Shown: positions 8,885 to 17,346 of the stretch, in pieces
How positions within the stretch are numbered: the first letter of the stretch is position 1
Layout: each line of letters opens with the position of its first letter
Assembly (NCBI RefSeq): GCF_007991635.1
Contig: NZ_BJYS01000002.1
Coordinates: 1 to 64,000, forward strand
Reading direction: 5' to 3'
Length of the DNA: 64,000 nucleotides
Source of the DNA: Adhaeribacter aerolatus
GTDB taxonomy: Bacteria > Bacteroidota > Bacteroidia > Cytophagales > Hymenobacteraceae
Position numbers and translations under genes: made by a program
Notes under the pieces: generated by a model
Databases searched by the model: none
The model's input: only the letters and a program-made list of their open reading frames with translations
Told to the model about the DNA's origin: nothing

Positions 8885-10132
8885 ATGGATCGCGAATTAT
8901 CTGAGGCTAAAATAAAGCAGAATAAACGGAAAGCTTACGGCAAAATAGGCTTGGTAGCGCTAGTTGTGCTGCTGGCCATTATGGGCTTGCGCCTGGTTCT
9001 AAAACCCACCGTTAGCAAAGCAACCATTAATACGGCTATTGCTACGCTTGGCCCCATCGAAGCAACCATCACCGCTTCTGGCGTAATTGTACCTGAAACC
9101 GAAGAAATTATCTCCAGCCCCATTCCGGCCCGCATCCAGAAAGTACTGCGCCAGTCCGGCGAAAAAATTAAGACCGGTGAATCGGTATTACAACTCGATA
9201 AAGAATCTACCCTTACCTCCTTCAATAAACTCAAAGACGAGCAGCAGTTAAAACAAAACAAAGCTTCTAAACTGCGCATCGAACTCCAGCGCGACCTGAA
9301 CGATTTGCAGGCGCAGTATAATATTAAGAAAATGCGGGTAAAAAGCCTGGAGTCGGTGGTGGCCGATGAACGGTATTTATTAAAAATTGGCGGTGGTACC
9401 CCCGAAAATACCCGCCAGGCCGAACTGAACCTGCAGGTGGCCCAACTGGAACTAAAACTGCTGCAGGACCAGATTCAGAACAAAAAAGTAGCCATGCAGG
9501 CCGATCTGAAAGAATTAGGCTTTGAAATGGACATGCAGGCCCGCGATATTGAGGAACTGCAGCGAACCATTAACCAGGCCGAAGTAACCGCCAACAGAAA
9601 CGGCGTAGTAACCTGGGTTAATACCGAAATTGGGGCTGCCGTAAACAAAGGCGATATAGTAGCCCGTGTAGCCGACCTTAACAGCTTTAAAGTAAAAGCC
9701 AGCATTGCCGATGCGTACGCCGACCAGTTGCGGCCCGGTGGTCCTGTGATTGTGCGGGTAAACGACACCGACCTGCGCGGCACCATCAGCACCATTGAGC
9801 CGGCCGTAGCCAACGGTATTGTTACCTTCTTTGTACAACTGGATTATAAGAACCACGCTTTATTGCGGCCCAGCCTGCGCGTAGAAGTATATGCCATTAC
9901 TTCTTTTAAAGATAAAGTAGTGCGGGTTAAAAACGGGCCTTTTTACAATGGCGCCCACGACCAGGCCGTATTTGTGGTGCAGGGCGATAAAGCGGTGCGC
10001 CGCACAGTGCAGATTGGCGAAAGCAACTTCGATTTTGTAGAACTGAAAGATAAGATAGCCCCCGGCGAAGAAGTAATCGTGTCGGATATGAAAGAGTACA
10101 GCCACCTTTCGGAAATCAATCTGAAAAATTAA
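8885..10132 (+). CDS. Efflux periplasmic adaptor subunit (HlyD/MacA-like membrane fusion protein)
   Basis: 415 aa. The N-terminal cytoplasmic tail is Lys-rich (residues 1-20), followed by one membrane anchor (about 21-42, IGLVALVVLLAIMGLRLVL). Then comes a split biotinyl-lipoyl domain (first half near ITASGVIVPETEE...IPARIQKVL, second half near AEVTANRNGVVTWV) around a long helical hairpin (about 115-235, LQAQYNIKKMRVKSLESVV). A beta-barrel domain follows (RVADLNSFKVKASI...). The family bridges an inner-membrane transporter to a TolC channel. It is the first gene of a tightly spaced operon with a TolC-like protein 21 bp downstream and a MacB-like ATPase and permeases. The substrate is unknown; MacAB-like systems export peptides, lipids or macrolides. 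Confidence 0.9.
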   Translation: MDRELSEAKIKQNKRKAYGKIGLVALVVLLAIMGLRLVLKPTVSKATINTAIATLGPIEATITASGVIVPETEEIISSPIPARIQKVLRQSGEKIKTGESVLQLDKESTLTSFNKLKDEQQLKQNKASKLRIELQRDLNDLQAQYNIKKMRVKSLESVVADERYLLKIGGGTPENTRQAELNLQVAQLELKLLQDQIQNKKVAMQADLKELGFEMDMQARDIEELQRTINQAEVTANRNGVVTWVNTEIGAAVNKGDIVARVADLNSFKVKASIADAYADQLRPGGPVIVRVNDTDLRGTISTIEPAVANGIVTFFVQLDYKNHALLRPSLRVEVYAITSFKDKVVRVKNGPFYNGAHDQAVFVVQGDKAVRRTVQIGESNFDFVELKDKIAPGEEVIVSDMKEYSHLSEINLKN

Positions 10133-10153
10133 AACAGGACAAAAGATACACCT

Positions 10154-11614
10154 ATGAAAAAGATATACCTTTTCTACCTGTTGGGGCTGGTAATGCAGGC
10201 AAGTTTGGCGCAAAGTCCTGCGCCTGCCCGGCGACTTACTTTAAATGAGGTAATCTCTTTGGCTTTACGGGAATCTATATGGGCGAAACAGGCTGCGGCA
10301 AATAAAGAAAATAATTACTGGCAGTTCCGTACTTATAAAGCTGGTTACAAACCTCAATTGGCGCTCGATGGCACTTTGCCCGATTTCAGCCGCACCATTA
10401 GCCCGGTTATTCAGCCCGACGGTACCACGGCTTTCCGGCAAGTAGCTATTAATAATTCGGCTTTGAACCTGAGTCTGAGCCAGGGCATTGGGCTTACCGG
10501 CGGCGAAGTTTTTGTGCGTTCGCAGGTGCAGCGGTTCGATGATTTTGACCGGAACCAGAAGAGCTACAACAGCAACCCCGCCATTATTGGTATTTCGCAG
10601 CCCTTGTTCGGGTACAATGCCCTGGCCTGGAACAAAAAAATTGAGCCGCTGCGCTACGAAGAATCGCTGAAAAAATATATCGAAGACCGGGAAGTTATTT
10701 CGCTAACCGCTACTGAACGATTTTTTGATTTATTGCTGCAACAGGTAAACGCCGAAATTGCGCAGAAAAACCTGGAGAACAACGAGGCTATTTATAAGAT
10801 TGCTGAAGAAAAATTCCGGTTGGGTAAAGTATCGCGCAACGATTTGCTGCAACTGCAACTGAGTTTAATGAATGCCAAAGTAGCCCAGGCGCAGGCCAGC
10901 TTAGATGCCCGTAACGCTAGTCTGAAACTGCGCACCTATATCGGTTACACCGGCGACGAACTGCTGGAACTGGAAAACCCCGCGAATGTACCGGCTTTAA
11001 TCATAGACGAGGAATTAGCGTTGGCCGAAGCCCGTAAAAACCGCAAAGAAGCGATTAGTTTTAAGCGTAAAATATTACAAGCCGAGCAGGAGGTAGCCTA
11101 CGCCAAAGGTAAAAGCGGCCTCAACGCCAATTTATTTGCCACTTACGGTTTAACCAACCAGGCCGAATCTTTTACCGACAGCTACTTGCGCCCCATAGAC
11201 CAGCAGCGGGTGCGGATAGGGTTCGATATTCCGATTATGGATTGGGGCAAGCAGCGTGCAACAATTAAAACGGCCGAGATAAATCAGCAACTGGCGCAAT
11301 ATACAGTAGAACAGGATGCCGCCACTTTTGAGCAAGCCGTAACCACCCAGGTAAACCAATTTCAGATGCTGCGCGAGCGCTTAAGCCTGAGCGCCCAAGC
11401 CGACCAGATAGCCCAGGAACGGTACGAAATAACCAAAGCCACTTACTTAATAGGTAAAATCAGTATTACCGACCTGAATATTGCCGCTATGGAAAAAGAC
11501 CAGGCCAAACGCGCTTATGTTTCTTCTTTACGCGATTTCTGGACGGCCTATTACAACTTAAGAACACTTACTTTATACGATTTCGAAAAAAATAAACCCA
11601 TCACTTTAGATTAG
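10154..11614 (+). CDS. TolC family outer-membrane channel protein
   Basis: 486 aa with signal peptide ending MQASLAQ (about residue 20). Two outer-membrane-efflux-protein repeats are visible: RRLTLNEVISLALRES opens the first, and long amphipathic helices with AQKNLENNEAIYKIAEEKFRLGKV and QIAQERYEITKATYLIGKI mark equivalent positions in each half. Strands around residues 75-120 and 315-350 fit the barrel. Trimers would form the outer-membrane duct for the adaptor encoded 21 bp upstream. The next gene (ATPase) starts 13 bp downstream, indicating one transcript. Confidence 0.92.
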   Translation: MKKIYLFYLLGLVMQASLAQSPAPARRLTLNEVISLALRESIWAKQAAANKENNYWQFRTYKAGYKPQLALDGTLPDFSRTISPVIQPDGTTAFRQVAINNSALNLSLSQGIGLTGGEVFVRSQVQRFDDFDRNQKSYNSNPAIIGISQPLFGYNALAWNKKIEPLRYEESLKKYIEDREVISLTATERFFDLLLQQVNAEIAQKNLENNEAIYKIAEEKFRLGKVSRNDLLQLQLSLMNAKVAQAQASLDARNASLKLRTYIGYTGDELLELENPANVPALIIDEELALAEARKNRKEAISFKRKILQAEQEVAYAKGKSGLNANLFATYGLTNQAESFTDSYLRPIDQQRVRIGFDIPIMDWGKQRATIKTAEINQQLAQYTVEQDAATFEQAVTTQVNQFQMLRERLSLSAQADQIAQERYEITKATYLIGKISITDLNIAAMEKDQAKRAYVSSLRDFWTAYYNLRTLTLYDFEKNKPITLD

Positions 11615-11627
11615 TTAAAATAACGCT

Positions 11628-12368
11628 ATGAATAATTATGCCCTAAACCCCCTAACCACCAGCAGCGCCGCTGTAGACACTCCCCCGCATCACCCAAAAA
11701 CGGTGATTAAACTAACCGATATTGAAAAGGTGTACCAAACCAAAACCATCGAAACCGTAGCCCTGCACAATATAAATATTGCCATTCGCAAAGGTGAGTT
11801 TGTATCGATTATGGGTCCTTCGGGTTGTGGCAAAAGTACGCTCTTAAATATTATGGGCTTGCTGGATGAACCCAGTAGTGGTACCATAGAAATTGATGGC
11901 GCCTCCGTTAAGTCTTACTCCGATAAAGTACTGGCCCGTCTCCGCAACGAGAAAATTGGTTTTGTTTTCCAGAGCTATCACCTCATCAACGATTTATCGG
12001 TAACCGATAATGTAGAATTGCCTTTGCTTTACCGCAGTATGGCGGGTAGCGAGCGGCGCAAACGAGCTTTAGCCGCGCTCGAAAAAGTTGGCTTAAGCGC
12101 CCGCACCAAACATTTCCCCAACCAGCTTTCCGGCGGGCAGCGGCAACGGGTAGCTATTGCGCGGGCTTTGGCCGGTCAGCCCGAAATAATTCTGGCCGAT
12201 GAACCTACCGGTAATCTCGACAGCGTGATGGGCAACGAAATTATGGATATTCTGCTGCGACTCAACGAAGAAGAGCAAACCACCATTGTAATGGTAACCC
12301 ACGACGAATTAATGGCCAAAAAGACCGAACGCCTCATCCGCCTATTCGACGGCAGCCAGGTTTCTTAA
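11628..12368 (+). CDS. ABC transporter ATP-binding protein (MacB/LolD-like)
   Basis: 246 aa with all nucleotide-binding motifs: Walker A GPSGCGKST (about 63-71), Q-loop FVFQSYHLI, signature LSGGQRQR (near 166), Walker B IILADEPTGNLD and H-switch VMVTHDE. The first 25 residues are a Pro/Ser-rich extension outside the core. Proteins of this class energise FtsX-type permeases that push substrates through periplasmic adaptors instead of transporting across the inner membrane. The two permeases lie downstream after a 0.7-kb stretch with repeats and a small gene. Confidence 0.93.
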   Translation: MNNYALNPLTTSSAAVDTPPHHPKTVIKLTDIEKVYQTKTIETVALHNINIAIRKGEFVSIMGPSGCGKSTLLNIMGLLDEPSSGTIEIDGASVKSYSDKVLARLRNEKIGFVFQSYHLINDLSVTDNVELPLLYRSMAGSERRKRALAALEKVGLSARTKHFPNQLSGGQRQRVAIARALAGQPEIILADEPTGNLDSVMGNEIMDILLRLNEEEQTTIVMVTHDELMAKKTERLIRLFDGSQVS

Positions 12369-12399
12369 TCGTTATTCGTTGCTCATTAATCGTTGTTCG
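12366..12399 (+). repeat. Degenerate ATTCGTTG-type tandem repeat starting at a stop codon
   Basis: A run of TCGTTATTCGTTGCTCATTA-like units begins in the TAA of the ATPase gene. Related sequence sits on the stop codons of two other genes, at 42629-42664 and 50331-50368 (both minus). Confidence 0.6.
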
Positions 12400-12512
12400 G
12401 GCAAAAACTTTCCTAAAGAACCAATGGACAGTTTCCAGGAAATAATTATCAGAAAACATTAAGGTAATTGCCTGAATAACAGGTTGAACTAACCAATAAT
12501 TGTAATCGGGGG

Positions 12513-12552
12513 AAGCTCCCCGCCTAAGTTTAGGAGGGGTCGGGGGTGGTTG
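12513..12552 (+). repeat. REP-like palindrome, family 1
   Basis: GC-rich hairpin with arms CCCCGCCTAA and TTTAGGAGGGG followed by a CGGGGGTGGTTG tail. Copies occur at 15510, 35421, 49836, 50239 and 52101. Orientation is counted as tail-to-right here. Confidence 0.75.
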
Positions 12553-12612
12553 TTTTTAAATTATTCAAATAGTCCATAACACTAATAATCTAACACCTAA
12601 AATCTTAAAACT

Positions 12613-12984
12613 ATGAAAAGCTTAATTTTAATATTCCTGTTAATTCCATTCATGTCGGTTATGGCAATGGCGCAGGCAAGCGCACCTAAAGCAGATAATC
12701 AGCCCAACCAGCAGAAAGAAGTAACGGTTGCCGCTGAAATCCTGAACAAATACGCGGGCGTGTACCGGCTGGACGAAAATTTCCAGGTAACCATTTCGGT
12801 AGAAAATAATAAGCTGTACGCCTTGGCGCCCGGCGACCAGGAAAAAACAGAATTTACCGCTACCAGCGCAACCAAATTTTATATGAAAGGCTCCGGCGCC
12901 GAGATAGAGTTTGTAGAAGAAAATGGCCAACGTTTTCTGCTCGTGAAAATGCAGCAAGTGATGAAACTTACTAAAATCAGTTAA
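12613..12984 (+). CDS. Small exported protein, DUF3471-like
   Basis: 123 aa: a signal peptide (about 1-21, ending MAMAQA) and one small beta domain. The pattern YAGVYRLDENFQVTISVENNKL and the ending FLLVKMQQVMKLTKI resemble the DUF3471-type domain often fused behind beta-lactamase-like proteins, here standing alone. It sits between the ATPase and permease genes of the export operon and is preceded by a REP-like hairpin. It may be an accessory periplasmic protein of the exporter or an insertion; the sequence does not decide. Confidence 0.65.
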   Translation: MKSLILIFLLIPFMSVMAMAQASAPKADNQPNQQKEVTVAAEILNKYAGVYRLDENFQVTISVENNKLYALAPGDQEKTEFTATSATKFYMKGSGAEIEFVEENGQRFLLVKMQQVMKLTKIS

Positions 12985-13040
12985 GTCCAGCCAGCACTAA
13001 GCAGCTAATCGCTAAAAACTAATAGCTAACAACTAAAAAA

Positions 13041-14285
13041 ATGCTACAGAATTACCTAAAAATAGCCTGGAAAGTATTGCTTCGGCGGAAGTTCTTTACT
13101 TTCATCAGCTTGTTCGGAATCAGCTTTACGCTCATGATTCTGATGGTGGCTACAGCTATGATCGACCACGTAACTGGTCCGGCTACCCCCGAGAAACGCC
13201 TCGACCGCATGCTCTTCGTTAATTTTATTAAAATGACCGGCAAAAGCGGTAACATGAATACTTTCCCCAGTTACTATTACATGAACCATTATGTGAAGCG
13301 GTTAAAAACCCCGGAGAAAATTTCGGTAACCACTACTTTTAGAGGCGTAAACAGTTACGTAAACAACAAAAGACTGTCATTGGATTTAAAGTTTACCGAC
13401 GCCAATTTCTGGGAAGTGCTGGATTTTAATTTCCTGGAAGGCCAGGCATTTAACCAGCAGGACCAGAAAAATGCGAACCGGGTAGCCGTCATTACCGATC
13501 ATGCCCGCGACCAATATTTTGGACCGAACGTAAGTGCGGTGGGTAAATATATGGTAGCCGACGGTATTCGTTACCGCGTTACCGGGGTGGTAGAAGATGT
13601 GTCGTATTCCCGGTTTAACTCTTACGCCAATATTTGGGTACCGCTTTCCACCGCTCCTTATAATAAAAACGATACCGGTTTAACCGGCAGTTACATGGCA
13701 ATTATATTAGCCGCTTCCAAGGCCGATATTCCGAAAATAAAAGAAGAATATCAGGGCATTGTAAAACAAGTAAAATTGCCCAACCCCAAAGAGTTCAATA
13801 AATTTTATAGCCACACCGAAAGCATTCTGGAAGGTACCATTGTGCGGCAATTATTAGGCGACGGCGAAAATTCCGGGATGGGTAAATTCATCGCCATTAT
13901 TTCGATAGTGGTATTTTTATTCATGCTGATGCCCACCATTAACCTGGTAAATATTAACGTGAGCCGGATTATGGAACGATCTTCCGAGATTGGGGTGCGC
14001 AAGGCTTTCGGGGCTTCTTCCAATACCCTCATCGGTCAGTTCCTGGTCGAGAATATTTTCTTAACCCTCATTGGTGGCCTTATTGGCTTTCTACTTTCAG
14101 CACTGGTCCTGGAGATAATTGCCAATAGCGGTTTAATTCCTTACGCTCAGTTGGGTCTGAATATTCGTGTTTTTGGTATTGGCCTGGGTTTAAGTTTAAT
14201 ATTCGGGTTTATTTCCGGGGTTTACCCGGCCTATAAAATGTCTAAATTACAAGCCGTGCAGGCGCTGAAAGGAGGCCAAGTATGA
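13041..14285 (+). CDS. ABC transporter permease, MacB-like (FtsX family)
   Basis: 414 aa. One N-terminal transmembrane helix (about 18-38, FFTFISLFGISFTLMILMV) leads into a periplasmic core domain (about 45-275) and three C-terminal helices (about 285-310, 335-360, 378-400) forming the FtsX domain; SEIGVRKAFGASSNTL is the typical FtsX loop. This is the mechanotransmission fold of MacB, which works with the ATPase and adaptor encoded upstream. Its stop overlaps the start of the second permease (ATGA at 14282-14285), so a heterodimeric transporter is likely. Confidence 0.92.
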   Translation: MLQNYLKIAWKVLLRRKFFTFISLFGISFTLMILMVATAMIDHVTGPATPEKRLDRMLFVNFIKMTGKSGNMNTFPSYYYMNHYVKRLKTPEKISVTTTFRGVNSYVNNKRLSLDLKFTDANFWEVLDFNFLEGQAFNQQDQKNANRVAVITDHARDQYFGPNVSAVGKYMVADGIRYRVTGVVEDVSYSRFNSYANIWVPLSTAPYNKNDTGLTGSYMAIILAASKADIPKIKEEYQGIVKQVKLPNPKEFNKFYSHTESILEGTIVRQLLGDGENSGMGKFIAIISIVVFLFMLMPTINLVNINVSRIMERSSEIGVRKAFGASSNTLIGQFLVENIFLTLIGGLIGFLLSALVLEIIANSGLIPYAQLGLNIRVFGIGLGLSLIFGFISGVYPAYKMSKLQAVQALKGGQV

Positions 14286-15472
14286 TACGCCATTTGTTTA
14301 CCTTAATCTGGAACCGGAAGAAGAGCAACTTCCTGATGATTACCGAAATATTCTTTTCTTTTATTGTGCTGTTTGGCGTATTGAGCCTGGCCTTTTTTTA
14401 CCTCGATAACTACCGGAAGCCACTTGGTTTTGAGTACGATAGAGTTTGGGTCATGAACATGCGCTGGAACCAGGAGAAGCCCGAAGAAGTCCGGAACATT
14501 CAATACCGCTTAAAACAGCAGCTTAAATCAAACCCCGAAGTAGCGCAGGTTGCGCTTGCTGCCTCCAATATTCCGTATACCATGAACACGAGTAACACCG
14601 GCTTTACCTACAATAACCGGTTTACCATGGCCGATTGGTTTACGGTAGATAAGGAGTTTGCCGAGGTAATGCAAATGGACATTTCTGCGGGTCGCTGGTT
14701 TACTACCGAAGATAATGCCGCCGGCACCAAAGCCATTGTTATTAATCAAGCCTTGCGCGACCAAATATTTCCAGATGAAAATCCGATAGGTAAAGTTGTC
14801 CGGGAGAAAGACAATCCGGACCGGAAAATAGTTGGTGTGGTCGAAATATTCCGGCAGAAAGGCGAATATTCGTCCGATAAACCTGCTTATTTCGAATACC
14901 TGAATACCGATTATGCCAGCAATGGCACCGCCGGCGGAACCCTGGATAACCTCATGATTCGGGTAAAGCCGGGCGTTACGCGGGCTTTCGAAGAAAAGCT
15001 CATGAAACAAGCCTCGCAAATTGCCCAGGGCTGGACCATCGAAATAAAAACTATGAACGAAATGCGGGCTTCCGATAATAAAATAACTTTAATCCCGCTC
15101 GTTATTTTCTCCGTGGTTTGTGGCTTCCTGATTCTGAATGTGGCGTTGGGCTTATTTGGCGTGCTGTGGTACAATATTAACCGCCGCATTTCCGAAATAG
15201 GTTTGCGCCGGGCGGTTGGCGCCGCCTCCGGTCAGGTTTACCGGCAATTTATCGGGGAAGTACTGGTACTAGCTACTTTTGGTATTATCATCGGCATTAT
15301 TATAGCCTTGCAATTCCCGTTATTACAAGTGTTTGGCGTACAAACCGGTGTTTACGTAGCGGCTATTTTGGGTTCGGTACTGGTTATTTACCTCTTAGCT
15401 GCCGGTTGTGCCGCTTACCCCAGCCGCCAGGCCGCTGCCATTCAGCCCGCAACTGCCTTGCATGATGAGTAG
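14282..15472 (+). CDS. ABC transporter permease, MacB-like (FtsX family), second subunit
   Basis: 396 aa with the same plan as its neighbour: helix at about 17-40 (FLMITEIFFSFIVLFGVLSL), periplasmic core, then three helices (about 268-292, 318-345, 355-380). The FtsX loop reads RISEIGLRRAVGAASGQV. Translational overlap of 4 bp with the preceding permease implies coupled synthesis and a heterodimer. The regulatory pair downstream is separated by about 480 bp containing a REP-like hairpin and a structured element. Confidence 0.92.
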   Translation: MIRHLFTLIWNRKKSNFLMITEIFFSFIVLFGVLSLAFFYLDNYRKPLGFEYDRVWVMNMRWNQEKPEEVRNIQYRLKQQLKSNPEVAQVALAASNIPYTMNTSNTGFTYNNRFTMADWFTVDKEFAEVMQMDISAGRWFTTEDNAAGTKAIVINQALRDQIFPDENPIGKVVREKDNPDRKIVGVVEIFRQKGEYSSDKPAYFEYLNTDYASNGTAGGTLDNLMIRVKPGVTRAFEEKLMKQASQIAQGWTIEIKTMNEMRASDNKITLIPLVIFSVVCGFLILNVALGLFGVLWYNINRRISEIGLRRAVGAASGQVYRQFIGEVLVLATFGIIIGIIIALQFPLLQVFGVQTGVYVAAILGSVLVIYLLAAGCAAYPSRQAAAIQPATALHDE

Positions 15473-15509
15473 GAAATTAGTTGTTGAATGGCTGAATTGT
15501 TAGTGGTTG

Positions 15510-15550
15510 TTCTACCACCACTGGCCCCTCCTAAAATAGGAGGGGAGCTC
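15510..15550 (-). repeat. REP-like palindrome, family 1 (reverse orientation)
   Basis: ACCACCACTGG leads into CCCCTCCTA-AAA-TAGGAGGGG, a perfect 9-bp stem. It is inverted relative to the copy at 12513, so the two enclose the small exported protein and both permeases. Confidence 0.75.
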
Positions 15551-15579
15551 TTGCAACGCATTATTACCGCTAACTTACC

Positions 15580-15768
15580 ATGGATAGAGCTTTTCAAATT
15601 CAAGTTATTCTAATGAAAACAGAAGGCAGCAGCTACGAAGCAAGCTTCATCAGTTCGGGCGATGAGGGCCTTTCAGATTTCCGGTGCGCAGCATTCCGAC
15701 GTAGGAGGAAAGGGAAGATGAGCAGCCCGAATGACCAAACGGGGCCGCGCGGCCTTGAGCAAACTTAG
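15580..15768 (+). other. Structured GC-rich element with a 62-codon open frame
   Basis: The ATG-initiated frame codes a 62-residue Arg/Ser-rich peptide (RCAAFRRRRKGK in the middle) that resembles no protein family I know. The DNA instead shows nested pairing: TTCGGGC (15654-15660) with GCCCGAA (15725-15731), and CCTTTC (15669-15674) with GAAAGG (15708-15713). A perfect palindrome GGCCGCGCGGCC follows near 15742-15753. I favour a dispersed repeat or structured RNA over a gene; a translated peptide cannot be excluded. Confidence 0.4.
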
Positions 15769-15957
15769 GAATTAACTAACTGTTAGCACCTGAACATTGA
15801 AAGATGTAATCTTTCAAAAGGTAAACTCCTAAAGAATTGATAGCCTTTGTATAACCTAAATAGCTACAATATTCTTCAATAAGCAGTATTTTTGTTAGTT
15901 AAAGCTGCTGATTCACTGATACAAATTTTTTATATTTATTAGCATCTTAATTACCTC

Positions 15958-17346
15958 ATGATTCTCATAATCGACGATGATATTGCCGTACGTACCTCGC
16001 TCAGTTTGCTGCTGAAGCAAGCCGGCTATAAAACGGCCAATGCCGTTAACGCCCGCGAAGCGCTGAAAACAGCGAAAGAGGAGGCGCATTTACTGGAGGC
16101 GGTCATCATGGATATGAACTTCTCGCTGGATACCTCGGGGCAGGATGGTTTGGATTTATTGCAGCAACTGAAAAAGCTGATTCCGCAGGTACCGGTAATA
16201 TTAATAACCGGCTGGGGCACCATTGCCCTCGCCGTAGAAGGTATTAAAGCCGGCGCCTTCGATTTTATTACCAAACCCTGGAGCAACGAATATTTATTGC
16301 AGCAGGTAGAAACCGCCCTGAAACTCGGGGGCCAGGAACAAACTTCTGATAGCATTAGCCTAAGCCGGAAGCAACTCGACAAGCAATATAATTTCAGCAA
16401 AATAGTGGGCGAAGACCCCGCTTTCCTGGCTATTCTGCGCAACATTGGGCAAATAAGTGCTACCGATGCTTCCGTGCTGATTGAAGGCGAAAGCGGTACC
16501 GGAAAAGAATTAATTGCCGAAGCCATTCACCTGAACAGCCTGCGCAAAAATCAGCCCTTTGTAAAAGTAAACCTGGGTGGTATTTCGCAAAGTTTGTTCG
16601 AAAGTGAAATGTTTGGCCACAAGCGGGGCGCTTTTACCGATGCCAAAGGCGACCGGGTGGGCCGTTTTGAAATGGCGAACAAAGGCAGTATTTTTCTGGA
16701 CGAAATAGGTGAACTGGATATGAACAGCCAGGTAAAATTATTGCGCGTATTGCAGGATCGCACTTACGAAGTACTCGGCGACAGCCGGCCCCGCAAACTC
16801 GATATTCGGGTAGTTAGTGCCACCAACCGCAGCCTCGAAGACATGGTGGAAAATAATCGCTTCCGCGAAGACTTATTTTACCGTATCAATTTAATTACCA
16901 TAAAGCTGCCGGCTTTGCGGGAGCGCCCCGGCGATATTCCGATGCTGGTTAATTATTTTATTGATAACCTCAAAAAGATTTACAATCGCCACGAACTAAC
17001 CGTAACTATTAAAGCCCTAAACTGGCTGAAGCAACTGCCGCTACCAGGCAATATTCGGGAGTTGAAAAATCTGGTAGAGCGGACGGTACTGATTTCGGGG
17101 AAAAACGTGCTGGAGCCCGAAGACTTTCAGGCCTACCTGCAGTATGCGCCCAAAAAGGCCGACAAAAAGAGTATGCCGGCCGTTGGCTCTATGACCTTGG
17201 AAGAAATGGAAGCCACCATGATCCGGAAGTCGATGGAATTTTACGACCACAACGTTAGCAAAGTAGCCAAAGCTTTGGGCGTGAGCCGCGGCGCTTTATA
17301 CCGGCGCCTCGATAAGTTTAATATTCCTTATGACGCTGCGGATTAA
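15958..17346 (+). CDS. Sigma-54-dependent response regulator (NtrC/AtoC-like)
   Basis: 462 aa. The receiver domain has the acidic pocket IDDD (5-8) and phospho-acceptor D52 (VIMDMNFS), with the conserved Lys in FITKPW. The AAA+ domain carries Walker A GESGTGKE (near 177), Walker B IFLDEIGELD and arginine-finger FREDLFYRI. The sigma-54 contact loop reads GAFTDA instead of GAFTGA. A Fis-type HTH ends the protein (NVSKVAKALGVSRGALYRRL). The cognate kinase gene overlaps its 3' end by 17 bp. Position directly after the exporter genes suggests it controls them. Confidence 0.92.
   Translation: MILIIDDDIAVRTSLSLLLKQAGYKTANAVNAREALKTAKEEAHLLEAVIMDMNFSLDTSGQDGLDLLQQLKKLIPQVPVILITGWGTIALAVEGIKAGAFDFITKPWSNEYLLQQVETALKLGGQEQTSDSISLSRKQLDKQYNFSKIVGEDPAFLAILRNIGQISATDASVLIEGESGTGKELIAEAIHLNSLRKNQPFVKVNLGGISQSLFESEMFGHKRGAFTDAKGDRVGRFEMANKGSIFLDEIGELDMNSQVKLLRVLQDRTYEVLGDSRPRKLDIRVVSATNRSLEDMVENNRFREDLFYRINLITIKLPALRERPGDIPMLVNYFIDNLKKIYNRHELTVTIKALNWLKQLPLPGNIRELKNLVERTVLISGKNVLEPEDFQAYLQYAPKKADKKSMPAVGSMTLEEMEATMIRKSMEFYDHNVSKVAKALGVSRGALYRRLDKFNIPYDAAD

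Noticed and set aside
16026-16526. 166-codon frame antisense to the NtrC-like regulator
   Set aside because: Complete overlap with a strongly conserved receiver/AAA+ gene; Ser/Cys-rich product without any recognisable pattern.
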